The notes beneath the pieces are model-generated. The model was not told the DNA's origin and did no database searches. It worked only from the letters and a program-made list of their open reading frames with translations. 8,060 nt of DNA, from assembly GCA_945788655.1 (NCBI GenBank), contig CALZMV010000055.1:1-8060 (forward strand). Direction: 5' to 3'. Position 1 is the stretch's first letter. Every line of letters begins with the position of its first letter. The translations under genes were made by a program, and so were the position numbers. Positions 1-7,218 of the stretch are shown one piece after another. This DNA comes from an uncultured Clostridia bacterium (lineage in GTDB: Bacteria > Bacillota > Clostridia > Peptostreptococcales > Anaerovoracaceae).

Positions 1-533
1 AGCGAAATAACGGATGGGATTACCTTCTTATCTCGCCGGGCAATTATGGAGCAGCCTTTTTAGAAGATAATTTCAGCATTGATCGTGACAAAGTCATAAA
101 ATGCAGCAATTATGTAGGTGAGACTCTCGATGCAGCTGTGGACTTAGGCTACAAAGGTCTTGTACTTGCGGGAAATATCGGTAAATTTATAAAGGTAGCC
201 GGTGGAATTATGAACACCCACTCACGAAATTCTGACTCGCGAATGGAAATTCTTGCGGCAAATGCCTTTAAGGCAGGAGCTGATGCAGTTGTTGTCAGTG
301 AGCTTCTGGAAGCACTGACAGCGGAAGAAGGAATAGGAATACTAAAGAAATATAATCTCCTCGAAGCTACCATGAAGCTTGTTATGGAGAAGATATATTT
401 TTATATGAACAATCGTACCTACGGAAATCTGGAACTGGGAATAATAGTGTTTTCCAATGAGTACGGAGAACTGGGCAGAATCGGTAGAATCGATGGCCTT
501 ATTGAAAAAACACAATGTTTTATGGAGGAATAG
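1..533 (+). CDS. cbiD: Cobalt-precorrin-5B C1-methyltransferase CbiD, C-terminal part (5' end outside window)
   Basis: The reading frame (codons from position 3) is open from the window edge to a TAG stop, giving 176 residues. The family is about 360-380 residues long, so roughly the N-terminal half is missing. CbiD methylates C1 of the corrin ring with S-adenosylmethionine after CbiG has opened the lactone; it is specific to the anaerobic cobalamin route. Seen in the sequence: the PGNYG motif (36-50), and a block reading GNIGK, then AGGIMNTHS with further Ser/Arg/Asp residues and RMEI (about 171-252), which is the family's most conserved C-terminal signature. An internal GTG at 138 is not the true start, because CbiD-like sequence continues upstream of it. 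The next gene starts 3 nt after the stop and its ribosome binding site lies inside the last codons of this one, so the two are probably translationally coupled. Confidence 0.95.
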   Translation, partial: RNNGWDYLLISPGNYGAAFLEDNFSIDRDKVIKCSNYVGETLDAAVDLGYKGLVLAGNIGKFIKVAGGIMNTHSRNSDSRMEILAANAFKAGADAVVVSELLEALTAEEGIGILKKYNLLEATMKLVMEKIYFYMNNRTYGNLELGIIVFSNEYGELGRIGRIDGLIEKTQCFMEE

Positions 534-536
534 AAA

Positions 537-1295
537 ATGATACATTTTGTTGGAGCCGGTTCCGGAGCACCGGATTTAATCACAGTAAGAGGTCAGAAAT
601 ATCTGCAGGAGGCAGATGTAATAATCTATGCAGGATCTCTGGTAAACCCCGAATTGCTTGAATTGAAAAAAGAGGAATGCCAGGTGTATAACAGTGCATT
701 TATGACACTGGAAGAAGTAATCGATGTTATGAAAGAAGCAGAAGGTCAGGGCAAAATGACAGTGAGACTTCATACAGGAGACCCTTGTGTTTATGGTGCA
801 ATCCGTGAGCAGATGGACCTTCTTGATGAAATGAATATTTCATATGATACATGCCCGGGTGTAAGCTCTTTCTGCGGGGCGGCTTCTGCCCTCAATCTTG
901 AATATACACTGCCTGACGTATCTCAGAGCGTTATCATTACAAGAATGGCAGGAAGAACTCCTGTACCGGAAAAAGAATCGATACGTTCCTTTGCGGCTCA
1001 TCAGGCGACTATGGTTGTTTTCCTGAGCACAGGTCTTTTGGAAGAATTGAGCAAAGAACTTATTGCAGGAGGATATTCTGAAGATACCCCTGCTGCAATC
1101 GTATACAAGGCCACATGGAAGGACGAAAAGAAGTTTGTCTGCACTGTGGGAACTCTGGCGCAGACAGCCAAGGAAAATAATATTACAAAGACAGCCCTTA
1201 TGATTATCGGCGATGTGGTGACACACAGCGAATATCAGCGTTCAGAGCTATATAATCCTGCTTTCACTACAGAATTCCGTGAGGCATCTATCTAA
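537..1295 (+). CDS. cbiF: Cobalt-precorrin-4 C11-methyltransferase
   Basis: A 252-residue tetrapyrrole (uroporphyrinogen-III C-methyltransferase-like) methylase, the usual length for CbiF/CobM. It transfers a methyl group from S-adenosylmethionine to C11 of cobalt-precorrin-4, making cobalt-precorrin-5A, the substrate of CbiG encoded next. Seen: the N-terminal FVGAGSGAPDLIT loop (residues 4-16), the HTGDP/YGA SAM-binding motif (residues 79-87), a CPGVSSF segment, and the CbiF-type RMAGRTPVPEKE stretch beginning at residue 136. That last stretch separates CbiF from the related CbiH, CbiL and CobA. The ATG is preceded by GGAGG (524-528) at an 8-nt spacing. The protein has no signal peptide or membrane segment, so it is cytoplasmic. 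It lies 3 nt after cbiD and 11 nt before cbiG, consistent with one operon. Confidence 0.97.
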   Translation: MIHFVGAGSGAPDLITVRGQKYLQEADVIIYAGSLVNPELLELKKEECQVYNSAFMTLEEVIDVMKEAEGQGKMTVRLHTGDPCVYGAIREQMDLLDEMNISYDTCPGVSSFCGAASALNLEYTLPDVSQSVIITRMAGRTPVPEKESIRSFAAHQATMVVFLSTGLLEELSKELIAGGYSEDTPAAIVYKATWKDEKKFVCTVGTLAQTAKENNITKTALMIIGDVVTHSEYQRSELYNPAFTTEFREASI

Positions 1296-1306
1296 AGGAG
1301 ATAGTT

Positions 1307-2362
1307 ATGAAGGAAAAGAAAATGGCCATAGTGTGCTTTACACCTCAGGGACAGGTGCTGGCTGAGAAAATACAAAAAATATGGCCTGAGGATGCGCTTG
1401 ACGCAAAATGGAGCATAGAGTTTATATATAAACCAGTACCTTTTAAGGTGTGGATGAAAGAGCACTTTCAGGAACTTGATGTGCTAGTCTTTATAGGCGC
1501 TATGGGAATTGTTGTCCGCGACATGGCTCCATGTCTGAAAACAAAGCTTGTGGATCCTGCAGTTGTGGTTCTCGACGAAAAAGGGCAGTTTGTAATTTCG
1601 GTCCTTTCAGGACACATCGGAGGCGGAAATGCATTCACATTGGAATTAGCCAGGATACTTGAGGCAACTCCTGTTGTAACCACTTCTTCAGATGTAAACG
1701 GCAAGATTGCAATCGATCTGTTTGCACAGAAAAACAATCTGGTTATCGCATCTATGAAGCAGGCAAAACTCTGCGCTTCTGAAATCGTATCAGGAAGGCA
1801 GGTTGCTTTTCTTTGCGACGGGAAGGTACATGGCAATCCCCCAAAGGAACTGTGCGGCAGTGAGAACTCCTTTAAGGTGATAGTTTCACCCAAGAAGCAG
1901 CAGCCTGAAGATGGAGTGCTTCATCTCATTCCAAAGGCCCATGTCCTTGGAATAGGATGCAAGAAGGGGACGTCTCAGGAAATAATACAGGCAAGAGTGC
2001 TAGAAGAACTCAATGACCTTGGAATTGACATAAGAAGCATCAAGGCGATGGCTTCTATTGACATTAAGTCAGATGAGGAAGGAATCATCGGATTTGCAGA
2101 AAAGTTCAAAATCCCGGTATCTTTTTACAGCGGAGAAGAACTTGCCGGACTTGAAGGAGATTTTACACCTTCAGAATTTGTTGCTTCCGTAACAGGCGTG
2201 GAGAATGTCTGCGAAAGGGCGGCATTCATGCTGGCAACGGAAAATTGTGCAAAAGACCATAGTAAACCGACCCTTGCAGATTGTATGGTGCTGCCTAAAT
2301 CGGGCAAGGATGGTGTAACCGTATCGATTATGAAAACAGATTGGAGTGTAAGGTTTGAATAA
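1307..2362 (+). CDS. cbiG: Cobalt-precorrin-5A hydrolase
   Basis: A 351-residue protein, full length for CbiG. It opens the ring-A delta-lactone of cobalt-precorrin-5A and releases the extruded C20 carbon as acetaldehyde, a step unique to the anaerobic pathway; aerobic organisms use CobG or CobZ chemistry instead. Seen: the N-terminal CbiG domain with GAMGIVVRDMAP (residues 64-75), a DPAVVVLDEKG strand and LSGHIGGGNAF (about 100-110). A linker domain follows, then a C-terminal domain opening with GIGCKKGT (Cys218), which corresponds to the CobE-like half of the family. AAGGAG (1295-1300), six bases before the ATG, supports this start over a second in-frame ATG at 1322. The 3' end overlaps cbiH by 8 nt, which points to coupled translation. 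The function follows from family membership; the fold assignment is inferred from motifs. Confidence 0.96.
   Translation: MKEKKMAIVCFTPQGQVLAEKIQKIWPEDALDAKWSIEFIYKPVPFKVWMKEHFQELDVLVFIGAMGIVVRDMAPCLKTKLVDPAVVVLDEKGQFVISVLSGHIGGGNAFTLELARILEATPVVTTSSDVNGKIAIDLFAQKNNLVIASMKQAKLCASEIVSGRQVAFLCDGKVHGNPPKELCGSENSFKVIVSPKKQQPEDGVLHLIPKAHVLGIGCKKGTSQEIIQARVLEELNDLGIDIRSIKAMASIDIKSDEEGIIGFAEKFKIPVSFYSGEELAGLEGDFTPSEFVASVTGVENVCERAAFMLATENCAKDHSKPTLADCMVLPKSGKDGVTVSIMKTDWSVRFE
2343..2346 (+). promoter_or_regulatory. Ribosome binding site that decides the TTG start of cbiH
   Basis: GGAG lies inside the last codons of cbiG, 8 bases before TTG at 2355. No in-frame ATG or GTG in a comparable position would keep the MNKIYVVGIGPG N-terminus of the methylase, so the TTG is the only start that fits both the signal and the conserved protein end. 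Confidence 0.7.
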
Positions 2363-3083
2363 GATATATGTAGTAGGAATCGGCCCCGGGGCTTATGAAA
2401 AAATGACAATACAGGCGGCAGAGGTATTGAAAAACTGCGATGTAATAGTCGGATATACCGTTTATATAGATCTGGTTAAGGAACACTTCCCCGGAAAGGA
2501 ATTCCTTACAACACCTATGAAAAAAGAAGTTCAGCGCTGCGAAATGGCTTTTGAGGAAGCTGCAAAGGGAAAGACTGTAGCAATGATATGCAGTGGTGAT
2601 TCAGGAGTTTACGGCATGGCCGGACTCATGTATGAAATCGGTGAAAGATATCCCGAAGTTGAAGTGGAAACGGTTGCAGGTGTAACTGCAGCAATCGGAG
2701 GAGGAGCAGTGCTTGGTGCACCTTTGATTCACGACTTCTGTCTTATCAGCCTCAGCGATCTTTTGACACCTTGGGAAAAAATAGAGAAACGTCTTCAGCT
2801 GGCGGCGGAAGCGGACTTTGTAATATGCCTTTACAATCCGTCAAGCATCAAGCGTCACGATTACCTGCAGAAGGCATGTGACCTTATTCTTCAGCACCAG
2901 CCGGAAGATCTTGTTTGCGGCACTGTTGAAAACATAGGCCGAGAAGGTGAAAAAGCGACGATTTATACGCTGAAGGAACTTCGTGATACCAAGGTAGATA
3001 TGTTCACAACCGTATTTATTGGAAATTCACAGACTAAGGTTATAGATGGACACATGGTAACACCAAGAGGCTATAGAATATAA
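2355..3083 (+). CDS. cbiH: Cobalt-factor III C17-methyltransferase (ring contraction)
   Basis: A 242-residue tetrapyrrole methylase matching the usual CbiH/CobJ length. It methylates C17 and drives contraction of the macrocycle, giving cobalt-precorrin-4, the substrate of CbiF. Seen: the N-terminal VVGIGPG loop (residues 6-12), the SAM-binding SGDSGVYGMAGL segment (residues 80-91), GVTAAIGGGAVLGAPL, and the CbiH-specific YNPSS motif (Tyr160-Asn161-Pro162), followed by a segment rich in Lys, Arg and His. The start is TTG, overlapping the end of cbiG by 8 nt, with GGAG 8 nt upstream. A weak start inside an overlap suggests that its level is tied to passage of ribosomes through cbiG. The gene order does not follow the reaction order: CbiH acts before CbiF and CbiG, but its gene lies after theirs. 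The enzyme is cytoplasmic. Confidence 0.96.
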   Translation: MNKIYVVGIGPGAYEKMTIQAAEVLKNCDVIVGYTVYIDLVKEHFPGKEFLTTPMKKEVQRCEMAFEEAAKGKTVAMICSGDSGVYGMAGLMYEIGERYPEVEVETVAGVTAAIGGGAVLGAPLIHDFCLISLSDLLTPWEKIEKRLQLAAEADFVICLYNPSSIKRHDYLQKACDLILQHQPEDLVCGTVENIGREGEKATIYTLKELRDTKVDMFTTVFIGNSQTKVIDGHMVTPRGYRI

Positions 3084-3087
3084 TTGC

Positions 3088-3092
3088 AGGTG
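3088..3092 (+). promoter_or_regulatory. Ribosome binding site that decides the cbiJET start
   Basis: AGGTG sits six bases before ATG at 3099. It favours that ATG over the in-frame TTG at 3084, which directly abuts the cbiH stop codon and would add five residues before the conserved MKEYLIFAGT start of the CbiJ domain. Confidence 0.6.
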
Positions 3093-3098
3093 AAAAAC

Positions 3099-5108
3099 AT
3101 GAAAGAGTATTTGATATTTGCAGGAACCATCGAAGGGCGGACATTAGCTGAAACCCTGGTTGAAGCAGGCAAAAAAGTTCATATTTGTGTAGCTACAGAG
3201 TACGGGGAGGAAGTGCTTACGGAAAATCCGGCCCTTACTGTTCACTGCGGCAGACTGACAGAAAAGGAAATGGAAAATCTGATTAATCAGGTGAATCCTG
3301 ATTTTGTCATTGATGCAACTCATCCATATGCGGTAGAGGTTTCTGAAAATATCTCACAGGCTTGTCAAATTGCCGGAAAAGAGTATGTGAGACTGCTGAG
3401 GGAAGAATCTACACGCCAAAAGGATGAAGAAGGAATAACTCGTCTTTCTACTCTCGATGAAGCAACATCGCTGTTAAACGATACAGAAGGAAATATCCTG
3501 CTGACAACAGGCAGCAAGGAATTGGCCCGGTATGTGGAAAACATTGATGATAAGAGCAGAATATATGCTCGTATTCTGCCGGACGGCAAGATGGTGGAAA
3601 ACTGCAGAGAAATGGGATTGTCGGGCAAGCAGATCATCTGTATGCAGGGACCTTTTTCTGCGGAACTAAACATAGCAATGATAAAACAGCTTGATATCAA
3701 ATATCTGGTCACTAAAGATACCGGAGCTTCGGGAGGCTTCCCGGAAAAGGTCAGAGCGGCCAAAGGGTGCGGTGTTGAGCTGATTGTAATAGGAAGACCT
3801 AAAGAAGAGTCAGGTTTAGCCATCGAGGCACTTCTGGAAAAGTATTTCCCGGGCATAAAAGAAAACAATGATGACGAGGAAGGACATGATATAAAGAGGA
3901 ATGTTACACTTCTTGGAATTGGTATGGGAACACTGGGAGATATGACCATGGAAGCTTACGACGCTGTGGAAAAGGCGGATGTAATCATCGGTGCCTCCCG
4001 CATGACGGAGGCTTTAAAAACCTTTGGCAAGGAGGAGTTTTGCTCTTACAGACCGGATGAAATCAGGGAGTATATTGAAAACCATCCTGAAAAGAAAAAT
4101 ATCGTCGTGGCTCTGTCAGGAGACGTAGGCTTTTACAGCGGCGCAAAAAAACTGATAGAAAAACTAGACGGATGCGATGCAGAGCTAAACTTAATCTGCG
4201 GAATATCTTCCGTAGTATACTTTGCGTCTAAACTGAAGACTTCCTGGGAAGATATGAAACTGGTAAGCAGCCACGGAAGAAAGCAGAACCTGCTGGCCGC
4301 TGTAAAAGCCAACAGAAAAGTGTTTTCTCTTGCCGGATACGCAGATAGTGTAAGAGATATCTGCAAAGAACTTGTTGAAAACGGGCTTTCTCATGTGAAA
4401 GTTTCTGCAGGCTGTCAGTTGAGCTATCCTGAGGAGTCTATCAGGAAGGGAAGCCCTGAAGAACTGCTTTGCTACCAGGCAGAGGGTTTGTGCGTAATCC
4501 TTATAGAAAACCCTGATGCTGATAATTATGTAATTACTCACGGTCTGCCGGACGAAGTATTTGAAAGAGGTAATGCTCCTATGACGAAGGAGGAAGTAAG
4601 AAGCATATCTCTTTCGAAGCTGGCTCTTACAAAGGGAGCGGTTGTTTATGACGTAGGAGCAGGAACAGGTTCTGTTTCACTGGAGTGTGCGCTTCAGGCT
4701 TTTGATGGCACGGTATATGCCATCGAGAGGAAGGACGACGCACTAGAGCTTCTGGAAAAGAATAAGGCAAAGCTTGGCGTATCTAATCTGGAAATAGTAA
4801 GAGGCCTGGCTCCTGAAGCAATGGAAAATCTGCCTGCGCCGACCCACGCATTCATAGGCGGAAGCGGTGGCAACATGGCTGACATAGTGAACTGCCTCCT
4901 TGATAAAAACCCGGCAGTACGTATTGTAATCAACTGCATAGCTTTAGAGACTGTAGCAGAGGTTATGGAGATTATTAAAGAAAAACAATTTTCCCATGTG
5001 GATATTGCAGCGGTATCTGTTGCGAAATCAAAGACTCTGGGAAGATATCACATGATGATGGGCCAAAATCCCGTATATATTGTTACTTTGCAGGAGGAAT
5101 CGCAATGA
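3099..5108 (+). CDS. cbiJET: Trifunctional fusion: cobalt-precorrin-6A reductase (CbiJ) / C5-methyltransferase (CbiE) / C15-methyltransferase, decarboxylating (CbiT)
   Basis: One uninterrupted 669-residue frame holds three enzymes that are separate proteins in Salmonella. Residues 1 to about 253 are CbiJ, an NAD(P)H-dependent reductase of cobalt-precorrin-6A: FAGTIEGR (7-14), DATHPYA (72-78), TKDTG (205-209). Residues 255-267 form an acidic, hydrophilic linker. Residues 268 to about 480 are CbiE, the SAM-dependent C5 methylase: LLGIGMG near the start, LSGDVGFYS (339-347), CGISSV. Residues about 482-669 are CbiT, which methylates C15 and decarboxylates the C12 acetate: APMTKEEVR (493-501), SAM motif I DVGAGTGS (518-525), GGSGGNM (587-593). 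No key motif looks damaged. An upstream in-frame TTG at 3084 would give 674 residues, but ATG 3099 has the better ribosome binding site. The stop overlaps the cbiA start (ATGA). CbiE-CbiT fusion is common (CobL); the added CbiJ is less so. Confidence 0.95.
   Translation: MKEYLIFAGTIEGRTLAETLVEAGKKVHICVATEYGEEVLTENPALTVHCGRLTEKEMENLINQVNPDFVIDATHPYAVEVSENISQACQIAGKEYVRLLREESTRQKDEEGITRLSTLDEATSLLNDTEGNILLTTGSKELARYVENIDDKSRIYARILPDGKMVENCREMGLSGKQIICMQGPFSAELNIAMIKQLDIKYLVTKDTGASGGFPEKVRAAKGCGVELIVIGRPKEESGLAIEALLEKYFPGIKENNDDEEGHDIKRNVTLLGIGMGTLGDMTMEAYDAVEKADVIIGASRMTEALKTFGKEEFCSYRPDEIREYIENHPEKKNIVVALSGDVGFYSGAKKLIEKLDGCDAELNLICGISSVVYFASKLKTSWEDMKLVSSHGRKQNLLAAVKANRKVFSLAGYADSVRDICKELVENGLSHVKVSAGCQLSYPEESIRKGSPEELLCYQAEGLCVILIENPDADNYVITHGLPDEVFERGNAPMTKEEVRSISLSKLALTKGAVVYDVGAGTGSVSLECALQAFDGTVYAIERKDDALELLEKNKAKLGVSNLEIVRGLAPEAMENLPAPTHAFIGGSGGNMADIVNCLLDKNPAVRIVINCIALETVAEVMEIIKEKQFSHVDIAAVSVAKSKTLGRYHMMMGQNPVYIVTLQEESQ
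3876..3890 (+). other. Shine-Dalgarno-like sequence at the CbiJ-CbiE domain junction, followed by an out-of-frame ATG
   Basis: The linker DNA reads GAGGAAGGA (3876-3884) and then has an ATG at 3886. This resembles a ribosome binding site placed where a stand-alone cbiE would begin. The ATG is in the +1 frame relative to the fusion and meets TAA two codons later, so it cannot start CbiE as the sequence stands. The in-frame translation across it is a linker (EEGHDIKRN). It may be a relic of a former gene boundary, or chance, since purine-rich GAA/GGA codons easily imitate such a site. Confidence 0.35.
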
Positions 5109-6487
5109 AACTGCCTAGAATAATGCTGACAGCGCCATCAAGCGGCAGCGGCAAGACCTTAATAACCTGCGGAATCCTTAAGGCATTGAAAAATAAAGGA
5201 CTTAATCTTGCGTCATTTAAATGCGGACCTGACTATATAGATCCCATGTTTCACGGAAAAATAATAGGTGTTTCATCTAAAAACCTGGACACCTTTTTTA
5301 CAGATAAAGCGACTACAAGATATCTCTTTGCTAAAGAAGCAAAGAACGCAGACTTTTCTGTGATGGAAGGTGCCATGGGTTATTACGATGGGATTGCGGG
5401 AATAAGCACAAAGGCATCAGCCTTCGATGTGGCATCTGTAACTGAAACTCCTGTGGTCCTTATAGTAAATGCCAGAGGCATGAGCCTGTCTTTAGGTGCT
5501 GTGATAAAAGGCTTTTTAGAGTTTGAACCTGAAAGCAGAATAAAAGGGGTAATCTTTAACAATATGTCATCTGGTCTATTTCCAAGGGTGAAAGAACAGA
5601 TAGAATCAAAGCTTCCTGTAAAGGTTCTGGGCTATGTTCCAACCGTCAAGGACTGCGTTATCGAAAGCAGACATCTTGGACTTGTAACGCCTGATGATGT
5701 GGAAAACCTTCAGGAAAAGCTCAACAAGCTGGCTGATATACTGAAAGACACAATAGATCTGGACCAGCTTATTGAAATAGGCCGGGAAGCCCCGGAATTG
5801 GCCCCTGTAGAGCCGAAAGAACTCTCAAGGATTAAACCCCTTAAAGACAGAGTTCGCATCGGCATAGCCCGTGATGAAGCTTTCTGTTTCTTTTACAGAG
5901 ATAACCTTGAACTGCTTGAAAAGCTTGGGGCAGAGCTGGTATATTTTTCGCCTGTCCGGGATAAACATCTGCCGGAAAATCTGAGGGGCCTGATATTTTA
6001 TGGAGGCTACCCAGAGCTTTATGCAGAAGAACTCAGCCAAAATATTGAAATGCTTTCTGAAATAAGGAGCCTCATTGAAGAGGGAGTCCCTTATCTTGCT
6101 GAATGCGGCGGGTTTATGTATCTGCATGAAACCATGCAGGATATGGAAGGAAAGCCTTATAAGATGGTTGGAGTTATTCAAGGCGAAGCCTATAAGACGT
6201 CGTCTTTAGGCGGGAGATTTGGATATATAGAACTTAAATCTAAGGAAGAGCAGATTTTTGGAACTGCTGATATGGAATACCGTGGTCACGAATTTCACTA
6301 CTTTGACAGTACCTCATGCGGAGAGGATTTTACCGCAAGGAAGCCACTTACAACGCGAGGCTGGAACTGCATACATGCCGATGAAAAATCTGCAGCAGGG
6401 TTCCCGCATTTCCACTATTATTCAAATCCGCAGATGATAGCCAATTTTTTAGAACAATGTGCATCTTTCAACATGAATGGAGAGTAA
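5105..6487 (+). CDS. cbiA: Cobyrinate a,c-diamide synthase
   Basis: A 460-residue glutamine-dependent amidotransferase, full length for CbiA/CobB. It uses ATP and glutamine to amidate the a and c carboxylates of cob(II)yrinate, the last step encoded in this window. Seen: the N-terminal P-loop APSSGSGKT (residues 10-18), FKCGPDYIDP (38-47) and EGAMGYYDG (88-96) of the dethiobiotin-synthetase-like ATPase domain. The C-terminal class I glutaminase domain shows GGYPELYAEEL (300-310), the nucleophile in AECGGF (Cys334), HEFHYF, and the closing His435/His437 pair (PHFHYY). It lacks the features of CbiP (cobyric acid synthase), which is longer. AGGAGG (5092-5097) lies 7 nt before the ATG, and the start overlaps the cbiJET stop by four bases, so translation is probably coupled. 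It is cytoplasmic. No missing catalytic residue was noticed. Confidence 0.97.
   Translation: MKLPRIMLTAPSSGSGKTLITCGILKALKNKGLNLASFKCGPDYIDPMFHGKIIGVSSKNLDTFFTDKATTRYLFAKEAKNADFSVMEGAMGYYDGIAGISTKASAFDVASVTETPVVLIVNARGMSLSLGAVIKGFLEFEPESRIKGVIFNNMSSGLFPRVKEQIESKLPVKVLGYVPTVKDCVIESRHLGLVTPDDVENLQEKLNKLADILKDTIDLDQLIEIGREAPELAPVEPKELSRIKPLKDRVRIGIARDEAFCFFYRDNLELLEKLGAELVYFSPVRDKHLPENLRGLIFYGGYPELYAEELSQNIEMLSEIRSLIEEGVPYLAECGGFMYLHETMQDMEGKPYKMVGVIQGEAYKTSSLGGRFGYIELKSKEEQIFGTADMEYRGHEFHYFDSTSCGEDFTARKPLTTRGWNCIHADEKSAAGFPHFHYYSNPQMIANFLEQCASFNMNGE
6479..6482 (+). promoter_or_regulatory. Ribosome binding site that decides the cbiC start
   Basis: GGAG (6479-6482, followed by AG) is six bases before ATG at 6489. 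The alternative in-frame ATG at 6477 would place this signal inside its own coding sequence and has no purine-rich site upstream, so 6489 is preferred; it is one base past the cbiA stop. Confidence 0.65.
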
Positions 6488-6488
6488 A

Positions 6489-7115
6489 ATGAAGATAGAA
6501 TTAGAAAAAGTACTTCCAACTGAAATTGAAAAAAGAAGTATGGAGATAATAACTGAAGAGCTTGGCGAAAGGACATTCCCTGAAGGCTATGATAAGATTG
6601 TTAAACGCGTAATTCATACTACAGCTGATTTTGATTATGCCGATAACCTGTGCTTTTCTGAAAATGTACTGGAAAAAGCAATGGATGCTATAAGAAGGGG
6701 AGCCTGCATAGTAACGGATACTCAGATGGCAAAGTCCGGAATCAACAAAAAAGCGTTGGCAAAATTCGGTGGCGAAGTGCTCAACTTCATGTCCGATGAC
6801 GATGTGGCTGAAGCGGCAAAGAAAAATGGCACAACTCGTGCAACTGCCTGCATTGACAAGGCTATGACCGTAGATAAGCCTCTGATTTTTGCAATCGGAA
6901 ACGCACCGACAGCTCTGGTAAGGCTGTACGAACTAATAGAAGAGGGAAGGCTTAAACCTGAGCTTATAATAGGCGTTCCTGTTGGCTTTGTAAACGTAGT
7001 TCCATCGAAGGAACTCATTATGAAAACAGACGTGCCATATATTATTGCCCGTGGCAGAAAAGGCGGCAGCAATGTTGCGGCAGCAATCTGCAATGCGATT
7101 CTGTATCAGATGTAA
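6489..7115 (+). CDS. cbiC: Cobalt-precorrin-8 methylmutase
   Basis: From ATG 6489 the protein is 208 residues, about the usual CbiC/CobH length. It catalyses the 1,5-sigmatropic shift of the methyl group from C11 to C12, giving cobyrinate, the substrate of CbiA encoded just upstream. Seen: an N-terminal IE-rich helix (PTEIEKRS), RVIHTTADFDYA with His at residue 43 (the position of the proposed catalytic His in CobH), VTDTQMAKSGI, GNAPTAL (137-143), and the C-terminal IIGVPVGFVNV and GRKGGSNVAAA (189-199). A start at 6477 would add MESK at the front and overlap cbiA by 11 nt, but it lacks a ribosome binding site. This is the last gene of the operon: only a terminator-like hairpin and convergent genes follow. 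The enzyme is cytoplasmic and needs no cofactor. Confidence 0.96.
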   Translation: MKIELEKVLPTEIEKRSMEIITEELGERTFPEGYDKIVKRVIHTTADFDYADNLCFSENVLEKAMDAIRRGACIVTDTQMAKSGINKKALAKFGGEVLNFMSDDDVAEAAKKNGTTRATACIDKAMTVDKPLIFAIGNAPTALVRLYELIEEGRLKPELIIGVPVGFVNVVPSKELIMKTDVPYIIARGRKGGSNVAAAICNAILYQM

Positions 7116-7139
7116 AATATATGTAGAGCATATAAAAAC

Positions 7140-7179
7140 AAAAGAGGCTGATATTCCGGATGAACAGTCAGCCTCTTTT
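7140..7179. terminator. Hairpin terminator shared by the convergent cobalamin operon and - strand genes
   Basis: A perfect 12-bp inverted repeat (AAAAGAGGCTGA at 7140-7151, TCAGCCTCTTTT at 7168-7179) flanks a 16-nt loop. On the - strand the stem is followed by a long U-rich run (complement of 7131-7140, interrupted only by a G), making a strong intrinsic terminator for the zinc-ribbon gene. On the + strand only the TTTT that belongs to the stem follows, then GCTAGG, so termination of the cbi operon is likely but weaker. It lies 24 nt after the cbiC stop and 39 nt from the - strand stop at 7219. Confidence 0.85.
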
Positions 7180-7218
7180 GCTAGGAAAGTGTATCTGTAT
7201 TAGTTATTTGGTATATTT

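Noticed and set aside
138..533. GTG at 138 as the start of a short stand-alone protein
   Set aside because: The same frame is open to the window edge and carries the CbiD PGNYG motif upstream, so it is the inside of cbiD.
3365..3949. Long open frames antisense to the cbi genes (for example 194 codons at 3365-3949, 141 codons at 1468-1893, 128 codons at 840-1226)
   Set aside because: Their translations are low-complexity or Ser/Cys/Phe-rich, match no family I know, have no ribosome binding sites of note, and lie wholly over well-supported genes.
5780..5812. GC-rich imperfect inverted repeat (GGCCGGGAAGCCCCGG...GGCC) in cbiA
   Set aside because: It encodes an ordinary linker between the ATPase and glutaminase domains with no frame or codon disturbance; nothing suggests a regulatory role.
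7118..7134. TATATG-N5-CATATA as an operator or separate terminator
   Set aside because: Six A/T-rich base pairs are too weak to call on their own in a stretch this AT-rich; mentioned only as a possible helper of the adjacent hairpin.
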